A DNA stretch of 64,000 nucleotides from Lachnospiraceae bacterium (GTDB lineage Bacteria; Bacillota; Clostridia; Lachnospirales; Lachnospiraceae), in assembly GCA_029008875.1 (NCBI GenBank), contig JAQXJP010000010.1, positions 1 to 64,000 of the forward strand, read 5' to 3'. The notes under the pieces were generated by a model. That model was given only the letters and a program-made list of their open reading frames with translations. It had not been told where the DNA came from and searched no databases. How positions within the stretch are numbered: the first letter of the stretch is position 1; the number at the start of each line of letters is the position of its first letter. The position numbers and the translations under genes are program-made. Positions 24,927 to 34,559 of this stretch are shown here, piece after piece.

Positions 24927-26237
24927 CTAATCTTCCAAAGCCTTGAATGCCTCTGCCAAATCCTCAATGATGTCATCGATGTTCTCCGTTCCGATGGAGA
25001 GACGAATGGTGTTCGGCTTGATTCCCTGATCCAAAAGTTCCGCCTCGTTGCACTCGGAATGGGTGGTGGAGGCCGGGTGAATGGCAAGAGACTTCACATC
25101 CGCCACATTGGCCAGGAGTGAGAACAACTCCAGATTGTCGATAAACTTCTGTGCCTCCTTGGCACCGCCCTTGATCTCAAAGGTGAAGATGGAGCCTCCT
25201 CCGTTGGGGAAATACTTGCGGTACAGTTCCTGCTGCACCGGGTCATCGGAGAGTGACGGGTGATTCACATGCTCCACAAGGGGCTGCTCACTCAGGAATT
25301 TTGCAACCTTAAGTGCGTTCTCCACATGTCGCTCCACCCGGAGGGATAAGGTCTCAAGTCCCTGCAGGAAAATGAATGCGTGAACCGGTGACAATGTGGC
25401 TCCGGTATCACGGAGCAGAATAGCCCGGATGTAGGTTGCAAATGCAGCCGGAGCGCAATCCTTTGCAAAGCTTACACCATGGTAGGATACGTTTGGCTCC
25501 ACCAGCCACGGCCACTTGTCATTCTGTGTCCAATCGAATTTTCCGCTGTCCACAACAACTCCGCCGATTGCGGTTCCGTGTCCTCCGATAAACTTGGTTG
25601 CGGAGTGAACCACAATGTCCGCGCCGTATTCAATGGGGCGGACCAGATAAGGAGTTGCAAAGGTATTATCCACGATGAGCGGAATTCCCGCCTCGTGAGC
25701 AATGTTCGCAATTCTCTCAATATCCACTACCTCCGAATTCGGATTGCCCAAAGTCTCAATCTGAATTGCCTTGGTGTTCGGCTGAATTGCCGCCTTGATT
25801 CCTTCATAGTCAAAGGGGTCTACGAAGGTTGCATCAATCCCGTAATCCGGCAGGGTGTGCGCCAGCAGATTGTAGGTGCCACCATAGATATTTTTCGCAG
25901 CCACGATATGGTCTCCCGCATGAGCAACCGTCTGGAATGCGTACGCCAGAGCTGCCGCTCCGGATCCCACCGCGATGGCTGCCACGCCACCCTCCAGGGC
26001 TGCGATTCTAGCCTCGAAGGTTCCCTGAGTGGGGTTGGTCAATCGTCCGTAGATATTGCCGGCATCCCGAAGTCCGAATCGGTCCGCTGCATGCTCACTG
26101 TTGTGGAACACGTAGGAGGATGTCAGATAAATGGGCACTGCTCTGGCGTCAGTAACCGGGTCCGGCTGCTCCTGCCCTACATGTAACTGTAACGTCTCGA
26201 ATTTTAAGTTTCTTTCTGCATATGGTTTCTTGCTCAT
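24927..26237 (-). CDS. metY: O-acetylhomoserine sulfhydrylase
   Basis: 436 residues of the Cys/Met-metabolism PLP enzyme family. It should convert O-acetylhomoserine and sulfide to homocysteine, feeding methionine synthase (metH, 25 kb away). Seen: opening FETLQLHVGQEQPDP typical of MetY, GSGAAALAYAF, DNTFATPYLVRPIEYGADIVVHSATKF with the PLP lysine in SATKFIGGHG, and HPASTTHSE. Start 26237 has AAGGAG 9 bases upstream; an open frame extends 44 codons further without support. An O-succinylhomoserine enzyme is less likely. Confidence 0.9.
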   Translation of the reverse strand: MSKKPYAERNLKFETLQLHVGQEQPDPVTDARAVPIYLTSSYVFHNSEHAADRFGLRDAGNIYGRLTNPTQGTFEARIAALEGGVAAIAVGSGAAALAYAFQTVAHAGDHIVAAKNIYGGTYNLLAHTLPDYGIDATFVDPFDYEGIKAAIQPNTKAIQIETLGNPNSEVVDIERIANIAHEAGIPLIVDNTFATPYLVRPIEYGADIVVHSATKFIGGHGTAIGGVVVDSGKFDWTQNDKWPWLVEPNVSYHGVSFAKDCAPAAFATYIRAILLRDTGATLSPVHAFIFLQGLETLSLRVERHVENALKVAKFLSEQPLVEHVNHPSLSDDPVQQELYRKYFPNGGGSIFTFEIKGGAKEAQKFIDNLELFSLLANVADVKSLAIHPASTTHSECNEAELLDQGIKPNTIRLSIGTENIDDIIEDLAEAFKALED

Positions 26238-26309
26238 AGTGGTAATCTCCTTTTCTTCTCTGCTTTCTGCGATGTATCTGTGCTTTCGCTTTATCTCTAA
26301 CCTGTGTAT

Positions 26310-26339
26310 ATCATACCAACTTCGTAGGAAAAGTGTTAA
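26310..26339 (-). promoter_or_regulatory. Promoter of metY
   Basis: TTAACA and TATGAT on the minus strand are 18 bases apart, about 70 bp before the start codon. The leader is too short for a SAM riboswitch and shows none. Confidence 0.5.
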
Positions 26340-26377
26340 TACTTTAAATTTATAGTCGGCTATAACCAAAACTTATT

Positions 26378-26843
26378 GTGGGGACGTTCCTTTCGACACG
26401 ACCATCGCCCTTTGGCTCGGGGGCCAGCCCTCTGCCTCTGCTGACACCACCCTTCCGCTTCCACCACCACGCACACGCGCAGGCACTTGCCGAAACCGCT
26501 TTGTGAATCGTAGTTTTCTAGGCGCGGCCTGTGCTTCTTATTACTGTACGACAACCTGTGAACACCACGACGCCTTTGTTTGCCCTGGACGGAGTAAGTA
26601 TTCTGAAGAAAAACTCCACCCTCGGGCAAACAAAGACGCCGTGGTGTCCACATCTTGGCGGACAGTAAGTATAAAGAGAAGCATAGGCAAGCCGTCAGAA
26701 AACAAGATGAAACAAATAGGTTTCGGCAAGTGCCTGCGCGTGTGCGTGGTGGTGGAAGCGGAAGGGTGGTGACATAACTATGGCAGAGGGCCACTTCTCC
26801 CCGAGCCAAAGGGCGATGGTCGTGCCAAAAGGAACGTCCCCAC
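26378..26843. repeat. 466-bp long palindromic element (RAYT-type ends)
   Basis: The two halves are near-complete inverted copies: from outside in, GTGGGGACGTTCCTTT and its complement; CCATCGCCCTTTGGCTCGG; ACCACCCTTCCGCTTCCACC followed by CACGCACACGCGCAGGCACT; and GCCTTTGTTTGCCC. The centre is near 26605-26615. Only short spacers differ between the arms. The same ends flank the RAYT transposase gene at 62 kb. It begins past the metY promoter and ends 5 bp from the stop codon of the nucleotidase fusion gene. Open frames inside (up to 149 codons) follow from the palindrome and are not called as genes. It explains the 600-bp gene-free stretch here. Confidence 0.92.
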
Positions 26844-26848
26844 GTATG

Positions 26849-27898
26849 CTACATATAGGAAAGCAATGCCTGAACGCCACCATTGTTCCGGTTGTCGATG
26901 ACATAATCACAGATTTGCCGATTTCGCTTCTCAGCGTCGATGGAAAGGATGCGAAGAGTCTTCTCCTCCACGGAGAAATCCTCCTCCACAATATTTTGAA
27001 TCAAGAATTCCTTGTCCCGGTCAATGAAAATAATAGCTGTCGGGAAATGCCGCTTCATGGCGATGGCTCCGCACATATCCAAAGGCATAACCGCACATTT
27101 CCCTTGGTCCAGCACCGCCTGTATCTCTTCCTTCTTAGTCCCGTACTTAATCCCGGCATACATGGTCTTTTCAAAAAAGGATTGCTTATCAAATTCCTCC
27201 TCCGAGATATAGTGATGCTTGCTGCTCCTCTTGGTGCAGTAGGTCTTGGGGCTTGCGAAACCATCCATCTCGCAGAGTTTTGCGGCAATCTCCGTCTTGC
27301 CGGACCCGGAAGGGCCCACAAGGGCAAGCACACTGGGAGTTTCGATTTTGCCCCCCTTGGTGTGGGAAGCGCGAATAATCTGACGCACCAGAGACACGAA
27401 TTCCGACAGTTCATTGACCGTCAAAAGCCCCGTCATCTTCCAGTTCCAGGGCTTGCGCATCATAACCGGATAGGTCGCGGGGGTCTCCAACACGTTGTGA
27501 ATGGCATCATCCAGAATAATATCAAACTGCACCAGATTTTTTGCTGTTCCCAAAATGATATTTTCGTGTGGCAGTTCCGGGAACTCCTTCAGGATTTGCC
27601 TCGCGCGAATCCCCATAAATTCCGGGGCGATGGCTGTGATAAAATACACATCCGCAATCTCCATCAGCTTTCGAACTGCCTTTTTGTTCTTCTCCGGCAC
27701 ATGCTGACGGTAGTACAGTTCCTCATCCCCATAAAATTCCTTGATCACGGAAGCCCGCCCGGTATTCTCCCAACTGTCAATCTCCTCGAGGGTGAGGGGC
27801 GGATCCATCTCATATTTCTCATTTGCCATCTTGATTGCGATGCTGTTGAAGGGTGCTGTCACATCATCCCAATCCAAACCAATTTTCGGTCGTAACAT
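26849..27898 (-). CDS. Fusion of HAD 5'-nucleotidase-like and guanylate-kinase-like domains
   Basis: 349 residues. Residues 1 to about 165 resemble the 5'(3')-deoxyribonucleotidase branch of the HAD family: nucleophile motif GLDWDDVTAPF, threonine motif FITAIAPEF and acidic motif IILDDAIHNV. Residues about 185-349 resemble guanylate kinase: P-loop VGPSGSGKTEIA, then TYCTKRSSKHHYIS in the place of the GMP-binding TTR...Y block, and a final IDNRNN like the kinase VNNDD end. The combination suggests nucleotide editing or a kinase/phosphatase pair; the true substrates are unknown. Start 27898 has AGAGG 5 bases upstream, better than 27910. The stop codon is 5 bp from the palindromic element. Confidence 0.7.
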   Translation of the reverse strand: MLRPKIGLDWDDVTAPFNSIAIKMANEKYEMDPPLTLEEIDSWENTGRASVIKEFYGDEELYYRQHVPEKNKKAVRKLMEIADVYFITAIAPEFMGIRARQILKEFPELPHENIILGTAKNLVQFDIILDDAIHNVLETPATYPVMMRKPWNWKMTGLLTVNELSEFVSLVRQIIRASHTKGGKIETPSVLALVGPSGSGKTEIAAKLCEMDGFASPKTYCTKRSSKHHYISEEEFDKQSFFEKTMYAGIKYGTKKEEIQAVLDQGKCAVMPLDMCGAIAMKRHFPTAIIFIDRDKEFLIQNIVEEDFSVEEKTLRILSIDAEKRNRQICDYVIDNRNNGGVQALLSYM

Positions 27899-27946
27899 AA
27901 AACCTCTCATTCCTGTTCCCGCAGAATTCCATCCCCGGAAACAAAT

Positions 27947-29068
27947 CTAACGTATGATATAGTACAATCCCAAGAGCACTGCCAGAAAAACCAGATTGAG
28001 CAGCGTAAAAATGCCGATATATCGGCCAGCCCTGCTATTCTCATCCCTACAGTAACACTTGAAAGAAATCAGACTGGCCATGGAAGCAATCAGGGTTCCA
28101 AGGCCTCCGATATTGACACCGATAATTAAATCAGAAATATTGTCCGTAAAACCGGCCAACAGAACAGTGGCAGGAACATTGCTAATTACCTGGCTGGTTC
28201 CCACCGCCACCAGCACCTCGTTTCCTCTGGTCAGATTCATAAGTCCCTGGCTGATTGCCGGAATTCTTGCCAGATTGCCTACAAACACAAACAAAAAAAC
28301 AAAAGTAAACAGCAGACAATAATCCGCTTTTTTCAAAGTTCCGCGGTCCATACAGGCAATCCCCGCAATCACAATCCCCAGTGTCACCAAATAGGGAACC
28401 ACCCGCAGAACGGTCAACATGCACGCCGCAAAAAGCAACAGGTAACCCACAAGCTGAACCATCCATTTTTTATCCCGCTTCTGCCCACGATTTCGACTCT
28501 CCGTTCCCGTTGGCTCTGCCCCAATCAGCGCGGCGGTGGCAATCACCAAAAACAGCAGCGAAACCATGGAATAGGGCAACGTAACCCTGACGAAATCCAT
28601 CATAGACATATCGTGGGTGGAATACAAATACAAGTTATGGGGATTGCCGATGGGTGTCAGCATGCTCCCCAGATTGGCCGCGATGGTCTCCAGCACTACC
28701 ACCGGAATCGTGTACTTCTCCAGGTGGGACATCACCAGCACCTCCATGACGAAGGGCACAAAGGTGAGAAGCGCCACATCGTTGGTAATCACCATGCTGA
28801 GGAAAAAATTGAGAAGCACAAACACCAGTGCCAGTCCCCGGGCTGTCCTGGTCTTGTCAATCAGCATCTGTCCGATGACCGCAAAAACTCCAAGTCCCCG
28901 AAGACCTGCCACCACAAGCATCAGGCTCAGCAAAATCCCAAGGGTGCGGCAATCGATATAACCCGCATATTCCGGGCCCGGTTTCACAAAAAATAAGCTT
29001 ATTACCGCCAGCACCAGAGATACCAGCATCACAATTTCCCGTTTTGCAAATTCCTTCACTTTCACCAT
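27947..29068 (-). CDS. SLC13/ArsB-type anion permease
   Basis: 373 residues with about 10 membrane segments. ANLGSMLTPIGNPHNLYLY is the signature loop of the ArsB/NhaD/CitT ion transporter superfamily, and its pseudo-repeat SQVISNVPATVLLAGF appears in the second half. Such proteins move anions (citrate, arsenite, other carboxylates) or Na+/H+; the substrate cannot be told. Shorter than the usual ~420-430 residues. It lies 48 bp upstream of the nucleotidase fusion and may share its message. Confidence 0.75.
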   Translation of the reverse strand: MVKVKEFAKREIVMLVSLVLAVISLFFVKPGPEYAGYIDCRTLGILLSLMLVVAGLRGLGVFAVIGQMLIDKTRTARGLALVFVLLNFFLSMVITNDVALLTFVPFVMEVLVMSHLEKYTIPVVVLETIAANLGSMLTPIGNPHNLYLYSTHDMSMMDFVRVTLPYSMVSLLFLVIATAALIGAEPTGTESRNRGQKRDKKWMVQLVGYLLLFAACMLTVLRVVPYLVTLGIVIAGIACMDRGTLKKADYCLLFTFVFLFVFVGNLARIPAISQGLMNLTRGNEVLVAVGTSQVISNVPATVLLAGFTDNISDLIIGVNIGGLGTLIASMASLISFKCYCRDENSRAGRYIGIFTLLNLVFLAVLLGLYYIIR

Positions 29069-29140
29069 TAGTCAATCTCCAAGAATTTACTATTCGTTGC
29101 TCTGTTATTATACCACACCCCCGTATGCGATAAAAAGACA

Positions 29141-29182
29141 AAAAGAAAAAGGCTGATCCACAAATTGTAGATCAACCTTTTC
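29141..29182 (-). terminator. Terminator of the GH16 gene
   Basis: On the minus strand AAAGGTTGATC pairs with GATCAGCCTTT (one G-T-type mismatch) across an 11-base loop and ends in a T run, about 12 bp past the stop codon. Confidence 0.8.
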
Positions 29183-29193
29183 GGAGAGGAAAA

Positions 29194-32100
29194 CTATTTA
29201 TTTTTCTTCTTTGATAATCCAAAGAACAAGCCAGCTAAAATCACACCGATTCCCGCCAACACCGCAAAAAGAATCGGCAGATTGTTTCCCCGGTTTTCTT
29301 CAGTCGCAGCCGTTGCCGCGAGAGGATCTTCCCCTTCCGCAATTACTTTTTCATCTTCTGCTGCATTTGTCTCTTCCTTCGTTTCTTCCACTGCTGTTTC
29401 CGGAGCAGCTTCCCCGGTCTGCCCACTCTCGGTCTGTACCGTCACCGTGTTCCGGCGCCTTGCAGTGTTCATGGCAACCGTGCCGGTTTCAACATTTCCG
29501 GTGCTCTGCGCTTCTTTATTCTCTGCAGATGCAGGATTCTTCTCTGCTCCTGTTGTCTGATTGTTTTCAGACGTCTTTGTATCCTCTTGGTTCTGCTTAT
29601 CTCCCGGAGTCTTGTCATTTCCCTGCTTCTCGTCTTCGGTGTCTTTTTCCGGCTCTTCCGGATTTTCCAGAATTTCCTCCTTTTCACCCTCGCCCGTTTC
29701 CGCTTTCACAAGATTTATCGATACGTTCTTGAACCGGAAGGTTGCGTTGTCGGCAGCGCTGTTTCCCAGTCCAAATACCAGATGAACATTCTCTATCGTT
29801 GCATCTGCAACAAAGGTGGTTTCATAATGTTCAAAATCTCCTGACCCATCATAGGTAACCGTCTTTTCCGAACCATTGTATACTTTCCAGCTGCCGCCAT
29901 TCTCCTGAATGATATACTGGAATGTACGATTGGAATTTCCCTCCAGCATATAATCAAAGGATACGGTATATTTCTGCCCTGCAACCAATTTGAAATCATC
30001 GCTTATAATCTGCGGAGAATACCAGGTTCCACCGCTGACTGCATTGTTCAGCGCATATTCGTCTCCGTTTTTATCGATGGCAAGTGCCATTCCACCGCCA
30101 TTGTCTCCCTTCCATGAGGAGGTGCTTCCCAGCGGATTCTCATCGATTGCCGGTCCTTGGTTGACCCCATACATGGATACATTATCTACCTGAACCTCTG
30201 CATCCTTTCCAAACATGAGAACCAGTGCGGCATTTGCGACATCCTCTTTTAACTCTATGGTTATGGTTTTTTCCGCCATACCGTTTGCCGCTTTATATGC
30301 AACGGTTGTCATTTCCACGCGGTCCTTCAGAACCACCTCGCCATTCTTCTCCGTGGTGGTATAGATTCCTACCGATACCGTGGTATCTTCCTTTGCAAAC
30401 ACATCGAGAGGAACGATGTAAGTATCGGCAACAAGATTCAATCCCGGCTGGAAGATTCTTGGCATCTTTCCTTCTTCCGCGGAAATCTGAGCGCGGCGCT
30501 CATAGTACTTCACACCGTCTGCAATCTTCTCATAATTTGTCTTGGAGGCGATGTCGACAACAGACACGTCACCCTCCGCAATCTTTTCCGTTGTATAACG
30601 CGGGATGGAAACATCGGTTCCGCTATCTGTTCTCCAATATCCGAAATGCCCACTTCCCTGATCGAAGCTTCCGTTGTAGATAAAGTTTCCGTCTGCGAGA
30701 GTTCCTCTCTTGCTCTCCTCTCTTGCGAGGCTGTCCGGATTCACCACTTCCACCTTGACATTTGACAGGTATACGCTTCCGGTTCCCGCCGCACCCAAAT
30801 TAAACTCGATACGGCAGTTTTCAAAGTCCTCCGTCTGATCGATCAGGAAGGAATAGCTTTCCGCTTCATCTTTTAATACAAATTGAGAAATACCGTATGT
30901 GCTCCATCCGGCGTATTCCTTGGAGTCACAATTCACCGTTTTTCCTACCAATCCATCCTGCGCGTAGGCATCAAAGCTCACCTTGTATACATATCCGGCC
31001 TTCGCATCGTAGTGTCCGATAAGCTGCACGGAGTAATCCTGCCCACCGGCTTTTGCCACATCCACCTTGTGCCATACTTTGCCGTCCGCGTCCACCACCA
31101 CAGTGGCTGATGCAGAAGCATCATTCTGTGTGGAAAGATACCACTTGTCTGTTCCGATTGCTGCGGCATCATTGTGTCCGCCTGCTGTTGCGTCCAAATT
31201 GTCTGCTGCAATCTCTGCGATCTGATTGATTCCCGCAAGTTCTTTCCAGTTGTCGTTTGCGGCACCGGATGCGGTTTTGTCCACAGACTCCGCATATCCT
31301 TCTGTCTTCTGGAAGCAGCGCACATAATCCACATACATGTTGATGTCGCCCTTAAAATTCGCCTTATTTGCTGCTCCGCCAAACTGGCCGCTGTCAACAG
31401 CAAGATTTAACAGAATATAGAACGGCTGATCAAAGGGAGCATCAAAGCTGAGTTCATCGGAAGCTCCTGCAAATCCACTCTCCCAATTGGACAAAGTCTT
31501 GATTGCTTTTCCGTCATAATACCAGGTAATCTGTCCCGGCTCCCAATCAACCGCATATGTATGGAAGTAGGAAATATCAGTGTCAAGCTCCACGTATCCG
31601 CTTCCCTTGTACACATGTGCCGGTGCACCCCAGTGAAGTGTTCCGCATGCCTGATTCACATTGGTTCCCGTGGTTTCCATAATGTCAAGTTCCCCGGATA
31701 CCGGCCATCCGCCATATATTTCTGTGCTCTGAGGCAGCATCCAGAATGCAGGCCACGCGCCCTGTGTTGCCGGAAGCGCAATTCTGGACTCGATATATCC
31801 GTAGGTTGTGTTAAACAAACCTTCCGTTGCGGAAGTGGTGCGAATGCGTGCGGAAGTGTATTTCTTTGATCCCTCTCCCCCGTATACATAACCACCATCT
31901 TCGTATGAGGCAGTAATTCGAAGGACGCCGTCGCCTTCCTGGTCGCCATCCAAATCTTCATTTACTGCGATATTCTTCTTGTCATTGGTATAGCACTGGA
32001 GCTCGTTATTTCCCCAGCCGTAATTTCCACAGTCGGTGGATCCGTCTCCCAGCTGGTAAGCCCAATTATTCAGATTCAGTCCTGTGCCTGGGTCTACCTT

Positions 32101-33414
32101 ATCATCCTCGTAATTTCCGTCGAATTCATCCGCCCAAATCAGCTCATATCCGTCTTTTGTGAGGCCCGGATCTGCATAATCGTTGGCGGCGTTATCCTCC
32201 TTCGCCAGAAAATCGTGCTCCTTCCCCTGCGACGCACCGGAACCGCCTTCCAATCCATTCTCATTGGCAGACTTCTCGCAGTATCCTGCATATGGGATGT
32301 CTTCTTCTATCTCATAGATTGCAAAATCCTGAATTGTCACAAAGTGATCGCCCACTTTATATGCGTCATTGTTCTCAATCATTCCAAGACCCGCAAACAC
32401 TCTTGCCGCCTCAACGGTTTCCTCCATCTTTCCCGTAAAAAGTGTAACTGTGGCACGCGTATTTGCTTTTAATTCATATCGATAATCCTCCACAATCGGG
32501 GTATAGCTTGAATCCTCGACATGTAGCATGGTCTTCTTGTTTTTGCTGGAAGTAATATCATATGAAATTACATAGTTCTTTCCCTCTTCCAGTGTTAAGC
32601 CGGCCTGTACTCTTGTCTGGTACGCTTCATAGCCCTCATAACCGGAAATATCAAAGGTTGCGCTGTTGTTGTCATACGAAGTGACATCCGCGCTTGACCA
32701 CTCTACCCAATCCTCATGGACCGCCTCAAAGGTGGTTGCAAGATTTTCCGAAGCCTTTGTGTAAGCCGGTACCTGCGAAGTGCCTTCCTCCTGCTCTCCG
32801 CCACCTGTCGCCCGATACTCTGAGAACTTCATATTCTTCACGATTGTCGTTCCCTCTCCCAGGAAGGAAAGATCAAAAAACGGGCTCACATTCTTGCGGC
32901 TTGTGGGGATGACAACGTGCTTTGTCTCCCCTGCGACAAGAGGGATGTCCGTCATTCCCTCATCCGTGATCAGTTTATATTTTAATATTCCATCCCTTTC
33001 TGATGTGATATCAAAAGCAAGGGCATTATCATCCGATGTTGCTGTGAGTTCCTTGAGCCCCCACTGCACGGCCCACGCAGAACCTCCAAAGCGGTCTCCC
33101 GTTATGGTTGCCGTATTTCCGGAAAAATCAAAGGTGACGTTCTGATCACCTCCCCAACCCCCATCGCTCTCCGAACGGTAGGTTGAAGCCGTTCCTGTTT
33201 CAAAGTTTACATAAATTTCCGTTTCGAACACAGTGACTGTTCCGTCACTATTTTCCCTTGCACCGTGTGTGTCAGACTTGCTGGCATACTGATTCTGTGT
33301 CTCAGCTGCGATTACAATCACACTGCCAGGGTCCACAGCCGGTGCTGCCGAGATTATCATGGTAGTTGCAAGAACCAACGACAATCCCATTTTTACAACC
33401 CGCATCTTCTTCAT
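29194..33414 (-). CDS. Secreted, membrane-anchored GH16 endo-beta-glucanase with carbohydrate-binding modules
   Basis: 1406 residues. A signal peptide (MKKMRVVKMGLSLVLATTMIISAAPA) is followed by two binding-module-like beta domains (about 40-200 and 235-395), a glycoside hydrolase family 16 domain (about 425-702) with catalytic GELDIME near residue 575, and three more CBM4/9-like domains (about 720-1255). A Glu/Lys/Thr-rich linker (1260-1375), a membrane segment (about 1378-1400) and KKKNK end the protein. There is no LPxTG, so anchoring is by the membrane. It should cut beta-1,3 or mixed-linkage glucans at the surface. GAGGAGG precedes the start at 33414; the 12 upstream codons are unsupported. 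The ~225 bp upstream is A/T-rich and otherwise unassigned. Confidence 0.9.
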   Translation of the reverse strand: MKKMRVVKMGLSLVLATTMIISAAPAVDPGSVIVIAAETQNQYASKSDTHGARENSDGTVTVFETEIYVNFETGTASTYRSESDGGWGGDQNVTFDFSGNTATITGDRFGGSAWAVQWGLKELTATSDDNALAFDITSERDGILKYKLITDEGMTDIPLVAGETKHVVIPTSRKNVSPFFDLSFLGEGTTIVKNMKFSEYRATGGGEQEEGTSQVPAYTKASENLATTFEAVHEDWVEWSSADVTSYDNNSATFDISGYEGYEAYQTRVQAGLTLEEGKNYVISYDITSSKNKKTMLHVEDSSYTPIVEDYRYELKANTRATVTLFTGKMEETVEAARVFAGLGMIENNDAYKVGDHFVTIQDFAIYEIEEDIPYAGYCEKSANENGLEGGSGASQGKEHDFLAKEDNAANDYADPGLTKDGYELIWADEFDGNYEDDKVDPGTGLNLNNWAYQLGDGSTDCGNYGWGNNELQCYTNDKKNIAVNEDLDGDQEGDGVLRITASYEDGGYVYGGEGSKKYTSARIRTTSATEGLFNTTYGYIESRIALPATQGAWPAFWMLPQSTEIYGGWPVSGELDIMETTGTNVNQACGTLHWGAPAHVYKGSGYVELDTDISYFHTYAVDWEPGQITWYYDGKAIKTLSNWESGFAGASDELSFDAPFDQPFYILLNLAVDSGQFGGAANKANFKGDINMYVDYVRCFQKTEGYAESVDKTASGAANDNWKELAGINQIAEIAADNLDATAGGHNDAAAIGTDKWYLSTQNDASASATVVVDADGKVWHKVDVAKAGGQDYSVQLIGHYDAKAGYVYKVSFDAYAQDGLVGKTVNCDSKEYAGWSTYGISQFVLKDEAESYSFLIDQTEDFENCRIEFNLGAAGTGSVYLSNVKVEVVNPDSLAREESKRGTLADGNFIYNGSFDQGSGHFGYWRTDSGTDVSIPRYTTEKIAEGDVSVVDIASKTNYEKIADGVKYYERRAQISAEEGKMPRIFQPGLNLVADTYIVPLDVFAKEDTTVSVGIYTTTEKNGEVVLKDRVEMTTVAYKAANGMAEKTITIELKEDVANAALVLMFGKDAEVQVDNVSMYGVNQGPAIDENPLGSTSSWKGDNGGGMALAIDKNGDEYALNNAVSGGTWYSPQIISDDFKLVAGQKYTVSFDYMLEGNSNRTFQYIIQENGGSWKVYNGSEKTVTYDGSGDFEHYETTFVADATIENVHLVFGLGNSAADNATFRFKNVSINLVKAETGEGEKEEILENPEEPEKDTEDEKQGNDKTPGDKQNQEDTKTSENNQTTGAEKNPASAENKEAQSTGNVETGTVAMNTARRRNTVTVQTESGQTGEAAPETAVEETKEETNAAEDEKVIAEGEDPLAATAATEENRGNNLPILFAVLAGIGVILAGLFFGLSKKKNK

Positions 33415-33608
33415 TATGTGTAACCTCCTCAAAAATTGTAAGTCCACCATAACTCATGAAGATTTCTTTTTTCAGTTTCCAAATTTATAAAAAAGTGTCC
33501 TTTTTTTAGTTGAATTTTCGCCTTTTTTACAGATTCGTTACCGTGGTACCAGGATTCTGTTTTTGTCTAGTTCTAATATCCCATCGCACTTCCTGTCCCA
33601 AAACACAC

Positions 33609-33639
33609 AAAAAAAAGCCTTGATCAATCAAGACTTTTA
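33609..33639 (-). terminator. Terminator of the tRNA-Val/tRNA-Met unit
   Basis: On the minus strand AAAAGTCTTGA pairs with TCAAGGCTTTT around TTGA, followed by a T run, just past tRNA-Met. Confidence 0.85.
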
Positions 33640-33642
33640 AAG

Positions 33643-33716
33643 TAGCGAGAGAGAGACTTGAACTCTCAACCTCCCGGGTATGAACCGGACGCTCTAGCCA
33701 GTTGAGCCATCTCGCC
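33643..33716 (-). tRNA. tRNA-Met (CAT)
   Basis: Acceptor arms GGCGAGA/TCTCGCT pair with one G-T. The anticodon loop TTCATAC gives CAT. A standard acceptor pair and no GGG/CCC anticodon-stem run favour elongator Met over initiator; an Ile (lysidine) tRNA is less likely. CCA is not encoded. It lies 12 bp behind tRNA-Val. Confidence 0.88.
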
Positions 33717-33728
33717 ATATTTATGAAA

Positions 33729-33801
33729 TGGGACCTATAGGGCTCGAACCTATGACCCTCTGCTTGTAAGGCAGATGCTCTCCCAGCTGAGCTAAGATCC
33801 C
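33729..33801 (-). tRNA. tRNA-Val (TAC)
   Basis: Acceptor arms GGGATCT/AGGTCCC pair with one G-T. The anticodon stem CTGCC/GGCAG closes loop TTACAAG, giving TAC. D- and T-arms are canonical and CCA is not encoded. First gene of a two-tRNA unit with tRNA-Met. Confidence 0.93.
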
Positions 33802-33904
33802 ATTTTGTTGTCGGCCGGTTTAGCCGACCGACTTGATTATTATATATTGGACATGTGCAAATGTCAATCTCTTTTTGAAACTTTTTTCGTAAGAAAGAAA
33901 AATG

Positions 33905-34516
33905 TTATAAGGACAAAATCGTCACAAGAAAATTCATGGTACCATGCAGCATCCAACTTGGCAAAATGGATTCGCCACATCTTTTTTCGTTCAGCCATCC
34001 CTGGTACCATCCAAACGCCCCCGGGAGAATTGTCAACAGCACCACAACAACGAAATTGTGCGTGACAAACCCAAACGGAATCCCATGTAACAAACCAAAT
34101 AATAATGCCTGCACAAGATTGCCTGCGCCAAAGCCAAATCGGTCTTTTATTCTTTTCAGAATAAACCCTCTGAACAGGATTTCTTCAGCCAAACCGGTGC
34201 GGATGTATGCATAAACCAAAGCAGCCGGTATCGCCTCAATTCCCATTCCGGCAAATTGACTGCCTGCAGTAGTTATCTCGTTTGAGACAAAAAATATGCA
34301 AGCATAATTCAGCACGCAATACACAATCGCAGCGAGAACTGTAATCCCCAGAGTAAATATGATATTTTTAATGTGTGTTATTCTTTTTATTCCAATCCAT
34401 TCGAAGAAATTGCATTTTTTTCTGGCCGTAATCCCCCACCATAGGAAGGGAATCAGCGAAAAAAGCAACAATTGCATAACCGCACCCAGCAACTCGTTCA
34501 AAAAAGAACCAATCAT
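33905..34516 (-). CDS. CPBP-family intramembrane metalloprotease
   Basis: 203 residues with about six membrane segments and the three motifs of CAAX-protease/bacteriocin-processing (Abi) proteins: EEILFRG near residue 115, LFGLLHG, and SWMLHGTMN. The glutamates and histidines would form the metal site inside the membrane. Members act in prenyl-protein processing, bacteriocin immunity or stress; the role here is unknown. GGAGGG lies 7 bases before 34516, so the 14 upstream codons are not used. It is 43 bp behind an XRE regulator, apparently in one operon with it and a DUF2975 protein. Confidence 0.85.
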   Translation of the reverse strand: MIGSFLNELLGAVMQLLLFSLIPFLWWGITARKKCNFFEWIGIKRITHIKNIIFTLGITVLAAIVYCVLNYACIFFVSNEITTAGSQFAGMGIEAIPAALVYAYIRTGLAEEILFRGFILKRIKDRFGFGAGNLVQALLFGLLHGIPFGFVTHNFVVVVLLTILPGAFGWYQGWLNEKRCGESILPSWMLHGTMNFLVTILSL

Positions 34517-34559
34517 TTTATCGCCCTCCAAACTCAAATTGCATTCCATCATATGCAAT

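Noticed and set aside
26240-26377. SAM riboswitch before metY
   Set aside because: The leader is about 70 bases and has no S-box core; only a promoter is visible.
26360-26809. Up to 149-codon frames in the 466-bp element
   Set aside because: Both strands are open because the sequence is palindromic; composition is low-complexity and frames are not kept in the 582-bp copy.
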